Positions 19,274 to 28,481 are shown, counted from the first letter of the stretch. The stretch: DNA of 64,000 bases from an uncultured Aquimarina sp. (GCA_947498815.1 CANMLU010000009.1:124001-188000), one strand, 5' to 3'. Numbers and translations are program-made. Notes: generated by a model not told the origin, from the sequence alone.

Positions 19274-19716
19274 TATAACAATGATAGTTTTTCATGCACA
19301 AACTCTGCAGTCTCGATAGCTATTTCATTACCATCTGCTTTGAGGTCTGTGGATTGAATTTTGGTTACATATGCTCGCTCTGCTTTCCATGTGACAACAG
19401 GTTCGTGTTTTTCATCCAGAAGACTAATAGTAAGATCTCCTCTATACTGTTCCTCTCCTTCCTGAAAATAAACGGTTTTAACCCATTGATCATAGAACTG
19501 CTTATTTGAATCTGCAAATGTTCCTCTTTTGATTGTGATATTACTGTACTTAGAAAGTCCAGGTTGTTTTGTCTTATGATATTCGTTATCCGATCCAGCT
19601 CGATATTCGATCATTTCTCTTTCAAAATCCAAGCCCGACACTTCGGTGCAATTAAATTCTGAATCTCCAAAAGACACTCTAAAATGAAACTTTGGTAATG
19701 GATATGTCGTTGCCAT
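19273..19716 (-). CDS. Inner tube protein 1 (Afp1-like, gp19 fold)
   Basis: A 147-aa tail-tube protein. Landmarks are YPLPKFHFRVSFGDSEFNCT, VSGLDFEREMIEYRAG, KYSNITIKRGTF and STDLKADGNEIAIETAEFVHE. It is the first of two adjacent tube paralogues and follows the sheath gene, so it is the best candidate for the main tube subunit that stacks through the particle. It lies 37 nt after the sheath stop and its stop overlaps the next start by one nucleotide. No signal peptide is present, as expected for a particle assembled in the cytoplasm. Confidence 0.9.
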   Translation of the reverse strand: MATTYPLPKFHFRVSFGDSEFNCTEVSGLDFEREMIEYRAGSDNEYHKTKQPGLSKYSNITIKRGTFADSNKQFYDQWVKTVYFQEGEEQYRGDLTISLLDEKHEPVVTWKAERAYVTKIQSTDLKADGNEIAIETAEFVHEKLSLL

Positions 19717-19753
19717 ACTTTTATACTTTAAAAATTATTAGATGATTTGTTAA

Positions 19754-21670
19754 TTATGCTTCTTGCATTTTGTGAGAAAACTTAAGAACGATAAATTCTG
19801 CTGGACGCACAACGGCCATCCCTATTTCTACAAGCATATTTCCTTCGAGAATATCCTGTGCAGTCATTGTTTCACCAAGTCCAACATTTACATAAAATGC
19901 TTGATCGGGTGTTGGTCCTGCCAATGCACCTGCTCTCCATTGTAAATTAAGAAAGTTGGTAATCATAGCTTTAACTTTTACCCAGGTATTGGCGTCATTA
20001 GGTTCGAAAACAAATTGTTCTGTTGCCTTCTTGATGGACTCTTCGGCAAAATTGAAAAAACGCCTAACAGAAACGTAACGCCATTCGTTATCATTACCCG
20101 CTAGAGTACGTGCACCCCATACCAGTGTACCTTTCCCGGAAAAAGTTCGGATAGCATTAATTGATTTACCTGTACCATGAACGTTTAATTCTTGTTGTTC
20201 TTCATGAGAAATGTGAACCGTAGGCTTAATCACATAGTTCATCCCCACATTTGCCGGCGCTTTCCATACTCCTCGGGTATTATCGGTACGTGCATAAACC
20301 CCTGCCATACCACTACTTGGAGGCAGAATCACTGGCACTTGACCAATCTCTGCTTTAACTCTATTATATAGAGCATTATCTGTTGCTTCTAATGCATCCA
20401 ACATTGAAGTAGTAACACTTCCTGACGAGGCATTAAGTGCGGTTATTAATGCAGATAATTCTCCAGATGATTTTAAAGTTGCTAAATCTGTTACTAATGT
20501 AGAACTTGCCGGAGTTGCGGCATTAACACCCAAATCATTATATATAGTATTTGTGGCCTCAGAGATGGTATTCATCATTTTCACTTTCGTGTCATCTGCC
20601 CCTAATTTTGTTAATCTAGTGGACAAATCTGTATCTAAACTCCCGATATTACTAGAAGCCCAAGTCCCTACAGCTGCTGCTTCTGTAGCGGCATCTGTAC
20701 TTCCAATAGTTTCGGCATCACTTAACGCTTGTTGCGTATTGGTTACAAATGAAATAATTTCTTGAAGTTTTGACTCTACCGATGGTTTGATTGCCAAGGC
20801 AGCTGTATCATCTGCTGCTGCATCAACACTATCTCGTAAAGTAACCATATCTGTTATCAGTTGGGTAAGAGATGTGGTATCAATAGAATCCGATAAAGTC
20901 TGTACTTGCTGCTCTGGAGTTGTTCCTGCAGAGTCACTTACATTAACAGTAACATTGGACTCACTATAATTATAATCAAGAATAGTTTCAACAAATGGAT
21001 AATAAGCAGCCCCATATTTTATGAAATCTTTTTCAAGATTGATTCCATTTCTTAAGCCTGCAATATTTGCATCAACAGGAGTACTATTATCATAACTATA
21101 CGTATCAATGATTGCAAAACGATCTTGTAATTTGTTACACTGAGTAAGTGCACTGTTGTATAGACCGTAGAAATCATTACCGCTACTTAACGATGTAGCA
21201 TCTGGAAAAAGAATAAGTGTGGGCTCATCTTCTTTTTCAAGTAACTTTAATCCTTTCGCCAAACCTGCAGTAGTTTCTGATCCTAAAGCAATAGCTGTAG
21301 CAGGAGAACTTCCTTCGCCATATTGCCCAACCGAAACTATATAACAAGGCCCGCCTCCATTTGCAAAATATAGCTGAAGAGAATAATACATTAAAAAAGG
21401 TGATGGAGATGTCAAAGCTCGTACAGAGATCAAATCTTCGTTAACATCTACAACCATGCCTTGTTCTGCCTGAGCGAACCCAAAATACGTTTCATATTCT
21501 AGCATTGAAGAAATACGTGTCGGAACTTCGCTGAGATCTCCTTCTGACTTATTTGTTGCCTTTTCCGTATAACCGATAAAAGCTGGAATAGCAGTTTCTA
21601 CTTGAGCTACCGACGGAGGAAATTTCGCGATTTCCTCAATGTAAACTCCTGGTGTGCTGTACGTTGCCAT
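19754..21670 (-). CDS. Contractile sheath protein with ~200-aa insert
   Basis: A 638-aa sheath protein. The N-terminus YSTPGVYIEEIAKFPPSVAQ and the C-terminal core (GKSINAIRTFSGKGTLVWGA, RYVSVRRFFNFAEESIKKAT, NVGLGETMTAQDILEGNMLV) match phage, eCIS and T6SS sheaths. Between about residues 232 and 440 lies an Ala/Thr/Ser/Asp-rich, mainly helical insert (for example STDAATEAAAVGTWASSNIG) that is not part of the core fold. Insertions at this position face the outside of the sheath in known structures. Only one sheath gene is present, whereas Afp has three. It is preceded by the 334-aa gene and followed by the tube genes, the common order. Confidence 0.92.
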   Translation of the reverse strand: MATYSTPGVYIEEIAKFPPSVAQVETAIPAFIGYTEKATNKSEGDLSEVPTRISSMLEYETYFGFAQAEQGMVVDVNEDLISVRALTSPSPFLMYYSLQLYFANGGGPCYIVSVGQYGEGSSPATAIALGSETTAGLAKGLKLLEKEDEPTLILFPDATSLSSGNDFYGLYNSALTQCNKLQDRFAIIDTYSYDNSTPVDANIAGLRNGINLEKDFIKYGAAYYPFVETILDYNYSESNVTVNVSDSAGTTPEQQVQTLSDSIDTTSLTQLITDMVTLRDSVDAAADDTAALAIKPSVESKLQEIISFVTNTQQALSDAETIGSTDAATEAAAVGTWASSNIGSLDTDLSTRLTKLGADDTKVKMMNTISEATNTIYNDLGVNAATPASSTLVTDLATLKSSGELSALITALNASSGSVTTSMLDALEATDNALYNRVKAEIGQVPVILPPSSGMAGVYARTDNTRGVWKAPANVGMNYVIKPTVHISHEEQQELNVHGTGKSINAIRTFSGKGTLVWGARTLAGNDNEWRYVSVRRFFNFAEESIKKATEQFVFEPNDANTWVKVKAMITNFLNLQWRAGALAGPTPDQAFYVNVGLGETMTAQDILEGNMLVEIGMAVVRPAEFIVLKFSHKMQEA

Positions 21671-21706
21671 AATTGTGAATTTTAATTTTTATTAGAGTTT
21701 TAAATT

Positions 21707-22711
21707 TTATATAAATATTTCTGAGTATATATTATCTTCTTCTACTGTAACATGTCTTTTATCTGGGTTAGAAAAAAACATATTCTTTGGTTTTGGCTGT
21801 TCAAAATCATTCCTTTTCAATTCTATAAATCCATTTTGCGTAAGAGGTTGTTCATCTTTAGTAATAAATGTTTCATCTTCCTTGATATTACTATATCTCC
21901 AAAGCGTTTTTCTATTTTCAAACCTCAGGATAGGATCGGGAACATTATCCGGCAAGCAGGACATCATTTCATCCGGACCATTAGGAACCTCAACCGTATC
22001 GTCTACCAAGAGATCATTATTACCTCTACCATCAATACCAAAACGAAAATACCCAATTAAACCATTGCGCTTTTGAGTCTGTACATACGTATTTAATAGC
22101 GCTACATTTTCTGGTTCGTTAATATCTTCTGGATTGATAAGGGTAATATTTTCAAGCCCTTTGGCATCTATTGATGCTATCTCATTGATCATAATATCAT
22201 ACATGATAGCCCTGCTCGTTTCTGGCTGAAGCAAAAATTGAGTATGCACCTTGGTGTTTTTGAAAAAAATAGATAATGAGTTATTTTCTCCATCAGGTCT
22301 GATGTTAGAAAAATAATAAAACCTATTCTCTTCATCTTCCACAGGGTTTGTATAATTTTTGAAATATGTATCCTTAAATCGGAGTTCGAAAGTAAGTAGT
22401 AAATCTTTTGAAGGTTGGACCTTGGGACAAAAGACTTGAGAACTATCTCCTGCTTTGGTATATTCATCTACATTCACGAGCAACATAAAACCCCTGTTGG
22501 TTTTCTTAAGAACAATTTTATGATTTCTGAGATCCAACTGTGTTTTTAAAACAGGTGTAATGGTGAGGTAATCTGAAATGTTATAATTAGAGAGCCTTAT
22601 CTTTTTCTGACTTTCTACCAAATCGTCAAATTTCGTAGTACCATCATCAAGAAAATAGTCATGATTAATCTTGATGTCTATCAAAGGCTTGTATCGTATT
22701 TTAAAGCTCAT
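21707..22711 (-). CDS. eCIS cluster protein of unknown function (334 aa)
   Basis: I do not recognise this protein. It is 334 aa, soluble, without signal peptide, and rich in beta-type segments (DYLTITPVLKTQLDLRNHKI, GFMLLVNVDEYTKAG, LLLTFELRFKDTYF) with a short C-terminal tail. Its start overlaps the stop of the DUF4255 gene and it precedes the sheath gene by 36 nt, so it belongs to the operon. Position between tail terminator and sheath suggests a cap or cap-adaptor part, such as the extra cap layer described for AlgoCIS. That is inference from gene order only. Confidence 0.7.
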   Translation of the reverse strand: MSFKIRYKPLIDIKINHDYFLDDGTTKFDDLVESQKKIRLSNYNISDYLTITPVLKTQLDLRNHKIVLKKTNRGFMLLVNVDEYTKAGDSSQVFCPKVQPSKDLLLTFELRFKDTYFKNYTNPVEDEENRFYYFSNIRPDGENNSLSIFFKNTKVHTQFLLQPETSRAIMYDIMINEIASIDAKGLENITLINPEDINEPENVALLNTYVQTQKRNGLIGYFRFGIDGRGNNDLLVDDTVEVPNGPDEMMSCLPDNVPDPILRFENRKTLWRYSNIKEDETFITKDEQPLTQNGFIELKRNDFEQPKPKNMFFSNPDKRHVTVEEDNIYSEIFI

Positions 22712-23289
22712 TAATTCTTGTTTATGGTTGTGTCGATTTGTGTGATAACTGACCCTTGTGCCTGCAGAACATCTCTTTCGATCTCGAGTAATCTTAATTT
22801 ATACACAACAGACGGATACTGCTTACCTCCCAATATTCCCCATATATAATTAAGTTGCTCAAAAGAGGGGGTGTATAATTCTGTGATAAACTTAAAATTG
22901 CCTATTTCTTGCATATCAGCATCGTCTCTATCAAAATTGCTGTTGGATTGAGTAAATACATTCTTACCCTGAAAAAACTCAATCACTTTGGATATACTTT
23001 TTAAAGCCTCTGTATACCTATTGTTATTTGCGCTAAAAATGATATACAGATTAACATTGACTTTTGGGTTTTTATATGAAACAGTATTACCTTCTATTTT
23101 ATAATTCGGAACATTTTTTAGAGTAGGTTCTTCATCTATATTAATGAGAGTTAAAATAATATCTGATTCTTCATCACCATCTCCGTCTTCTGATGAAATA
23201 GTAGCAATATTGGCTAATGAAACCGGATTATCATCTTCAAAAAAGTTATTGACTTCTTCTTTGATAATTTGTAAAACCTGAAATATCAT
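22711..23289 (-). CDS. DUF4255 tail-terminator/cap protein (Afp16/Pvc16-like)
   Basis: A 192-aa protein with the DUF4255 (Pvc16 N-terminal) layout: an N-terminal helix MIFQVLQIIKEEVNNFFED, a strand ESDIILTLINIDEEPTLKN, the central NPKVNVNLYIIFSANNNRYT, an EALKSISKVIEFFQGKNVFT helix, and the ending SVVYKLRLLEIERDVLQAQG. This family caps the sheath-tube end opposite the baseplate and fixes particle length. It is the first gene of the block, which fits a promoter in the gap upstream. Its stop overlaps the next start. Confidence 0.88.
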   Translation of the reverse strand: MIFQVLQIIKEEVNNFFEDDNPVSLANIATISSEDGDGDEESDIILTLINIDEEPTLKNVPNYKIEGNTVSYKNPKVNVNLYIIFSANNNRYTEALKSISKVIEFFQGKNVFTQSNSNFDRDDADMQEIGNFKFITELYTPSFEQLNYIWGILGGKQYPSVVYKLRLLEIERDVLQAQGSVITQIDTTINKN

Positions 23290-23862
23290 ATTATAAGCAT
23301 CAATTTTTTAAATAACACAAAACTCTCCTTAAGGCAAAGCATACCATCATTAACATCTGTAATGAAAATGTTATACTAAACTTTAGAATATTTTAAGTAA
23401 TAATCCTTGACATATAGACCCAAATAGGTCTTCATCTCTTAAAAAAATAATAGGGAAGATTTATCTTAAAGGGGCTATAAGAATAAATCATTCAAAAAAG
23501 AGGGTTATAAACCCAAAATCTTTATCGGGGTAATCATTGTGAAAGTACAAAAAAAATACACCTGAAATGTTATAAAAAAATTAATTTTTTTAATTTATGG
23601 TTTAACCATAAAACCTGTAAAGATAACCCTTACAACGTGTTTCGATTTTACCTACAAAAATGTAGCACCCCTCAAGCAAAAGCTAGAGAGAAACATCAAA
23701 TATTTGGAAGCACATTCGGTAATAGTCACAGATCTACTTTCTTAAAATTGCAACTATAAAAACGAATACTAAATGAAACGTAACGAATACTAAAACTTCA
23801 TTTCAGAAAATAATATATGGAAGTACATTTACATTAAATAGCCAACCTCAAAATAAGCTGTT
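23290..23862. other. Divergent intergenic region between the eCIS operon and the secreted-protein gene
   Basis: 573 bp without a gene. It must hold the promoter of the eCIS operon (minus) and that of the 191-aa gene (plus), but I cannot point to a convincing core element for either. It contains an odd-length palindrome TATGGTT-T-AACCATA at 23597-23611 and a 13-bp direct repeat at a 21-bp period (23761-23794). No long hairpin or RNA-like fold was seen by eye. Confidence 0.6.
23761..23794 (+). promoter_or_regulatory. Direct repeat AACGAATACTAAA, 21-bp period, candidate LytTR site
   Basis: Two perfect copies of AACGAATACTAAA start at 23761 and 23782, two helical turns apart and about 70 bp before the start codon at 23863. 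LytTR-type regulators (AgrA, AlgR, LytR) bind paired direct repeats about 21 bp apart, and a LytTR response regulator is encoded 4 kb downstream. The link between the two is inference. Confidence 0.45.
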
Positions 23863-24438
23863 ATGAAAAATGTAGCCATAATCATTATTCTATTTCAAAG
23901 TCTTCAATATATCCATGCCCAAAACGATTTTATTGAGACGCAAAAATATTTAGTGACAACAAAGATCACTGATCAGGGTAACGAACTTCCTGCTTTAGTC
24001 GTCAATTTGGTTAGGTCAGGAAATAGCTCCGAAAAAATTTCGACCCTAACCATTGACGATACTGAACTTTTTGAGGACATCTTTATCACCACCTTAGAGA
24101 ACCCCGGTCTGGATGGGGTCTCTGAGGTGATTAAGATGGAAGTTGAATATTTAGCATGTTGTGCTCATGTAGAAGCGTATTATTTTACAGTTTCTGATGA
24201 TGGAGATACTATTGTTGCACTTCCTGAGCTAAAAAACGTGTACTGCGAAAACTCGGATACCGATTATCAATATATATTCCCAAATCAAGAATATGGGATA
24301 AAAGGAAATATTTTACAAACACAAACATTTTATAAAAACACATCCGACATAAAATATGTGAACTTAAAACATAGTTTTGAGTGGAACAACGGGTCTTTTG
24401 ATCCTTCGGCCACCAAAACGGCAATTACGGGTTACTAG
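23863..24438 (+). CDS. Secreted protein of unknown function
   Basis: A 191-aa protein with a Sec signal peptide (MKNVAIIIILFQSLQYIHAQ, cleavage likely near AQ-ND) and no further membrane span. The mature part is acidic and looks like beta-sandwich material (YLVTTKITDQGNELPALVVN, SEVIKMEVEYLACCAHVEAY, LPELKNVYCENSDTDYQYIF). It has a CC pair and one more Cys. I recognise no family. It is a single-gene unit: a rho-independent terminator follows, and a paired direct repeat lies upstream. It sits before a propeller histidine kinase gene, so it could be a target of, or ligand presenter for, that system (inference). Confidence 0.75.
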   Translation: MKNVAIIIILFQSLQYIHAQNDFIETQKYLVTTKITDQGNELPALVVNLVRSGNSSEKISTLTIDDTELFEDIFITTLENPGLDGVSEVIKMEVEYLACCAHVEAYYFTVSDDGDTIVALPELKNVYCENSDTDYQYIFPNQEYGIKGNILQTQTFYKNTSDIKYVNLKHSFEWNNGSFDPSATKTAITGY

Positions 24439-24501
24439 AATTATAATCTAACTCAAACTCAATCTGATAAACAAAAAGGGGGAAACTTTTGTTTATTATA
24501 A

Positions 24502-24530
24502 CGACCTACCTTACCGGTGGGTCGTTTTTT
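24502..24530 (+). terminator. Rho-independent terminator of the secreted-protein gene
   Basis: Stem CGACCTACC (24502-24510) pairs with GGTGGGTCG (24516-24524) with one G-T pair and a 5-nt loop, followed by T6. It lies 64 nt after the stop codon. Confidence 0.85.
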
Positions 24531-24560
24531 ATACTAAAAAAATAATGTTTGTAGTTTGAT

Positions 24561-24568
24561 TATATTTG
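24561..24568 (+). promoter_or_regulatory. Candidate Bacteroidetes -7 box TATATTTG
   Basis: TATATTTG is an exact match to TAnnTTTG and ends 22 bp before the ATG of the histidine kinase at 24591. No clear TTTG/TTG -33 box is seen at the usual distance, so this is a moderate call. Confidence 0.4.
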
Positions 24569-24590
24569 TTCTCAACCTCGTTAATCTCAT

Positions 24591-27500
24591 ATGAACTTAC
24601 ATCGATTTTTATACTGCCTATTTTATTTCTTTGTATGGAGTTCTTATACCACTATCTCTGCGCAAAACAATCAACTCCGAGCATATACTCTCGAAGATGG
24701 ATTACCTCAATCTCAGGTATATGATATTGTACAAGACGAAATCGGATATCTATGGCTGGGCACCCAAGGTGGAGGACTATCTAGATTTAATGGCGAGGAG
24801 TTTAAAGTCTGGAACGAAAGTGATGGCCTACAATCCAACTATATCCACTCGTTGGCTTTTGTGAACGACAGTCTTTTTATCGGTACCAAAAGTGGCCTTA
24901 GCATTAAAACAAAAAACAAATTCACAAATCTTGAAGGGCCTAGAATTACTAGAATATGCAGAATTAAAAACAAAACATACCTAGCAACCAATATAGGTAT
25001 CTATGAGTATCGAAAAAACCTGGGATTGGTAAAAGTTAATCTTAATGCTACTATCAATACCAGTATCATTAATGATATTGTCTTTGATGGTAAATTATTT
25101 TGGGTGGCCACAAATAAAGGATTATGGAAATTAAATGGTATTCGACAAAATGCGACTATCAAAGAACGGCATAGTGCCCATGAATTTACAGCAGCGGTTT
25201 TTCATAACAACAAAATCTACGCAGCGGCATTTAATCAAGGTGTTTTGGTCATCAACACAAATGCGAAAACCTATGGTAATATCTGGATTTCGAAACCTTT
25301 GAGAGTGACAAATATTTCTGTTCATAATGATGATGAACTATGGTTTGCAACAAATAATGCAGGGATCACTATACTAGACATCGCAAAGCATAAGCAAAAA
25401 AAGAAAATCAACAGAAAAAATGGTCTGGCAGTATCACATGTTAGAAAAAGTATTTTGGATCGGCAATCAAATATTTGGATAGCGACCTCTGGAGGTGGAT
25501 TTTATAAATACTTCCAAAATAACTTTGTTCACTATGATCAAAATACTGGGCTTAAAGGTAATCGGGTTTATGCCATTCACACAGCCAAAGATGGTATTTG
25601 GGCTTCGAATTCTGAAGCAGGTCTTGTAAAAATTGATTCACTGGGAATCCATCATATTGAACAGGATGATCGATTATCAGAAGTTAAAATTAAAACCATA
25701 ACAAGTGATAATTCTGGAAATATTTGGGCTGGAACAGAAGGAAAAGGAATTCTATTTAAAGAAATTAAACAAACTGATAGCATTATTGAGGTTAAAAGCA
25801 TTAGCCCAGAGTCTAAAACTGATACGATTATAAAAACCGATACGATCTCAAAGACCATTGTTAAAAACTATGTAATAGACACAGATAATGGATTGCCATC
25901 GGATTGGATCAGAACCATATATGTCGATAATAATACGATATGGGCAGCTACATACTCCACAGGTATTATCAGATTTAAATATGACCCAGATAAAAAACGT
26001 TTGCTAGCTGTAAAAAAATTTGAAAGAAAAAACGGTGTCAAGGATCTACAAATTAGCTACATGACACAGGATTCTTTGGGCAAAATGTGGTATGCAACCC
26101 AAAATGGTCACTTGGGTTATATTAAAAACAACAATGTTACTCATTTGGGAAACATTCTAAATCAAAAGACTGCAATAAGAACCCTTTTATTTCATAAAAA
26201 CAAACTTTTTATAGGAACCGAAGGTAGAGGAATCTGGTGGTCCGAAATTGATAAAATCTCGGTCAAAAAATTAAAAGGCCGAAAAAAGCCTTATTCGGAA
26301 AATATCTATCAAATGATATTTGATGATCAAAATAATTTGTGGGCAGGTAGTGAACGTGGAGTCGATAAAATTGAGCTCAACCAATCCAATGATATTGTAG
26401 ACATATTCCATTTTGGACGTAATGATGGTTTTTTAGGAATCGAAACCTGTCTTAATGCCGTTACCAAAGATAGGGAAGGAAATCTTTGGTTTGGAGCGAT
26501 ATATGGCCTCACAAAATACAAACCTACCGAGACCACAAAGGCAACAATCAAACCCAGATTGTTTTATGAGGATGTAGAGGTGGCTTATCGCAGCGTGGAT
26601 TCTATTAATCTTAATATCTGGGCAAATAGTGACCATGTTTTAAAACTCAAACCCAATCAAACCGAATTATCATTTAGCTACAAGACTATAGATCTGGATC
26701 ATCCAAATGATATACAATATCGTTTTAGACTTAATAATTCTGAGTGGAGCCCTTGGTCTTCAGAAAACAAACAAAATTTAGCTGGATTGGCCTATGGAGC
26801 TCATTATTTCTCTGCACAATCCAGGAACTATAGATGGGAAGAAAGTGACATCACCACTTTTCGCTTCTTTATTGACAGTCCGATTTATGAGAAAACCTGG
26901 TTTCAACTGGCTGTATTAGCCGTAATATTGTTAATTCTTGGTGGCTATGGTTTGTCTTATATTCGTAGAGTAAAGCAAAAAAACAGAGAGGAAAGAAAAC
27001 GTTTGGAAATGCAAAATCACCTACTCTCCTTAGAACAGAAAGCCTTGCGCTTGCAAATGAATCCGCATTTCATTTTTAATGCCCTTAACGGAATAAAAGC
27101 CATGGGAACCAGTAATCCACAAAGGATGAATAATACCATTAATACCTTTGCTGTATTATTAAGAGAAACGCTAATTAACTCTAGAAAAGATTATATAACT
27201 CTAGATCAAGAAATTCAAACTCTAAAACATTATATTGAAATCGAACAATTAATGGCCAGTAAACCTTTTACTTATAATATCTCTGTTGATTCGGATTTGG
27301 ATCCAGAGGAAATTTTGATCCCGCCAATGTTAATTCAACCTTTTGTTGAAAATGCGGTTAGACATGGTATTTTAAAAGGAAGTAGAGCTGGTGAATTAAA
27401 AGTACAGTTTCATACTACAGAAGAATTCTTACATTGCACTGTATTAGATAATGGTCAAGGAATTTTCCAATCGCAAAAAACCAAAACCAAAACCGATCAT

Positions 27501-27647
27501 CAATCTATGGCATTAACAGTGACCAGAGAAAGGCTTGAATCTATTTCAGGAAAAGATTCTTTGCATATCAAAGAGATTAAAAACAAAAGTAAAACCGTAG
27601 CAGGAACCCAAATAGCATTTAAAATACCTTTACAAACCGACTATTAA
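24591..27647 (+). CDS. Propeller-sensor histidine kinase (Reg_prop, Y_Y_Y, LytS-type kinase)
   Basis: A 1018-aa membrane sensor. It has a signal peptide (to about SAQ-NNQ, residue 25), then periplasmic two-component propeller repeats (YTLEDGLPQSQVYDIVQDEI, GYLWLGTQGGGLSRFNG and similar copies to about residue 650). Next come a Y_Y_Y domain (about 670-755, ending SPWSSENKQNLAGLAYGAHY), one membrane span (about 764-785) and a coiled coil. The cytoplasmic His_kinase domain has phosphoacceptor H826 in NPHFIFNALNG and the ATP-lid N-box QPFVENAVRHG. In Bacteroidetes such sensors respond to periplasmic glycans or other small ligands. It is followed after 8 nt by its LytTR response regulator, making a cognate pair. 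It lacks the fused REC/AraC half of a hybrid system. Confidence 0.93.
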   Translation: MNLHRFLYCLFYFFVWSSYTTISAQNNQLRAYTLEDGLPQSQVYDIVQDEIGYLWLGTQGGGLSRFNGEEFKVWNESDGLQSNYIHSLAFVNDSLFIGTKSGLSIKTKNKFTNLEGPRITRICRIKNKTYLATNIGIYEYRKNLGLVKVNLNATINTSIINDIVFDGKLFWVATNKGLWKLNGIRQNATIKERHSAHEFTAAVFHNNKIYAAAFNQGVLVINTNAKTYGNIWISKPLRVTNISVHNDDELWFATNNAGITILDIAKHKQKKKINRKNGLAVSHVRKSILDRQSNIWIATSGGGFYKYFQNNFVHYDQNTGLKGNRVYAIHTAKDGIWASNSEAGLVKIDSLGIHHIEQDDRLSEVKIKTITSDNSGNIWAGTEGKGILFKEIKQTDSIIEVKSISPESKTDTIIKTDTISKTIVKNYVIDTDNGLPSDWIRTIYVDNNTIWAATYSTGIIRFKYDPDKKRLLAVKKFERKNGVKDLQISYMTQDSLGKMWYATQNGHLGYIKNNNVTHLGNILNQKTAIRTLLFHKNKLFIGTEGRGIWWSEIDKISVKKLKGRKKPYSENIYQMIFDDQNNLWAGSERGVDKIELNQSNDIVDIFHFGRNDGFLGIETCLNAVTKDREGNLWFGAIYGLTKYKPTETTKATIKPRLFYEDVEVAYRSVDSINLNIWANSDHVLKLKPNQTELSFSYKTIDLDHPNDIQYRFRLNNSEWSPWSSENKQNLAGLAYGAHYFSAQSRNYRWEESDITTFRFFIDSPIYEKTWFQLAVLAVILLILGGYGLSYIRRVKQKNREERKRLEMQNHLLSLEQKALRLQMNPHFIFNALNGIKAMGTSNPQRMNNTINTFAVLLRETLINSRKDYITLDQEIQTLKHYIEIEQLMASKPFTYNISVDSDLDPEEILIPPMLIQPFVENAVRHGILKGSRAGELKVQFHTTEEFLHCTVLDNGQGIFQSQKTKTKTDHQSMALTVTRERLESISGKDSLHIKEIKNKSKTVAGTQIAFKIPLQTDY

Positions 27648-27655
27648 ACATTATT

Positions 27656-28405
27656 ATGCTTACAGCCATTATTGTAGAAGACATGCCCGATGCACTTCAA
27701 TTATTAAAAAGTGACCTTAAGAGCAATCATCCCGAAATTAAAGTTGTTGATACCGCCCAAAGCGTTGTTGAAGCCGCAAAATCCTTGCGCAATACCGAAC
27801 CCGATATTCTATTTTTGGATATTATGCTAGGTGATGGTACTGGTTTTGACGTACTGGAAATATTTCCGGAACTGAAATCAAAAATCATTTTTGTTACTGC
27901 GAGCGACGAATATGCCATTAGAGCATTTAAGTTTGCCGCCATCGATTATGTTTTAAAACCCTACTCAAATGATGAATTGGCGCAGGCTATAGACAAAGCA
28001 AAAAAACAAATCCAGCCGAATAAAGAACGACTGAATATCTTAAAGAATACACTATCGGCACCAGAACAAAAGCCTGATAAAATATCACTACATACACTAG
28101 ACAAAATTATTATTGTGAGTTTGGATGACATCATTCGTTGCGAATCCGACAGTAATAATACCATTTTTTATCTTCAGGATGGGCAAAAGATTTTTGTAAC
28201 CAAAACCCTGAAGTATTTTGCAGATATGCTCAAAAATTATCAGTTTTTAAGGGTACATCAAAGTCATCTGGTCAACTTGCAATGTATTAGTGCATTTATT
28301 AAAACCGATGGAGGATATTTGATGCTCAAAAATGGAGAAAACGTACCTGTGTCTGTAAGAAAAAAGAACGAGGTGATGGAAATTCTGGATCAATTACATC
28401 GATAA
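27656..28405 (+). CDS. LytTR-family response regulator
   Basis: A 249-aa protein: a receiver domain at residues 1-125 with phosphoacceptor D55 in DILFLDIMLGDG, the acidic pocket E8/D9 (IIVEDM), the conserved TAS near 82, and K98 in VLKPYS. A LytTR DNA-binding domain follows from about 145 to 245 (ISLHTLDKIIIVSLDDIIRC, FLRVHQSHLVNLQCISAFIK). It starts 8 nt after the kinase stop, so it is the expected phosphorylation partner. LytTR proteins bind paired direct repeats; the 21-bp-period repeat at 23761-23794 is a candidate target. Confidence 0.95.
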   Translation: MLTAIIVEDMPDALQLLKSDLKSNHPEIKVVDTAQSVVEAAKSLRNTEPDILFLDIMLGDGTGFDVLEIFPELKSKIIFVTASDEYAIRAFKFAAIDYVLKPYSNDELAQAIDKAKKQIQPNKERLNILKNTLSAPEQKPDKISLHTLDKIIIVSLDDIIRCESDSNNTIFYLQDGQKIFVTKTLKYFADMLKNYQFLRVHQSHLVNLQCISAFIKTDGGYLMLKNGENVPVSVRKKNEVMEILDQLHR

Positions 28406-28448
28406 CCATTTAACAAATAACAGATTCAGACTATACGAAAATTTAAAA

Positions 28449-28481
28449 AAGCTGAACAATGTATGATTGTTCAGCTTTTTT
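28449..28481. terminator. Bidirectional rho-independent terminator
   Basis: A 12-bp perfect stem, AAGCTGAACAAT / ATTGTTCAGCTT, with a 5-nt loop and T-rich flanks on both sides. It lies between the convergent LytTR gene and the CARDB-like lipoprotein gene. Confidence 0.9.
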
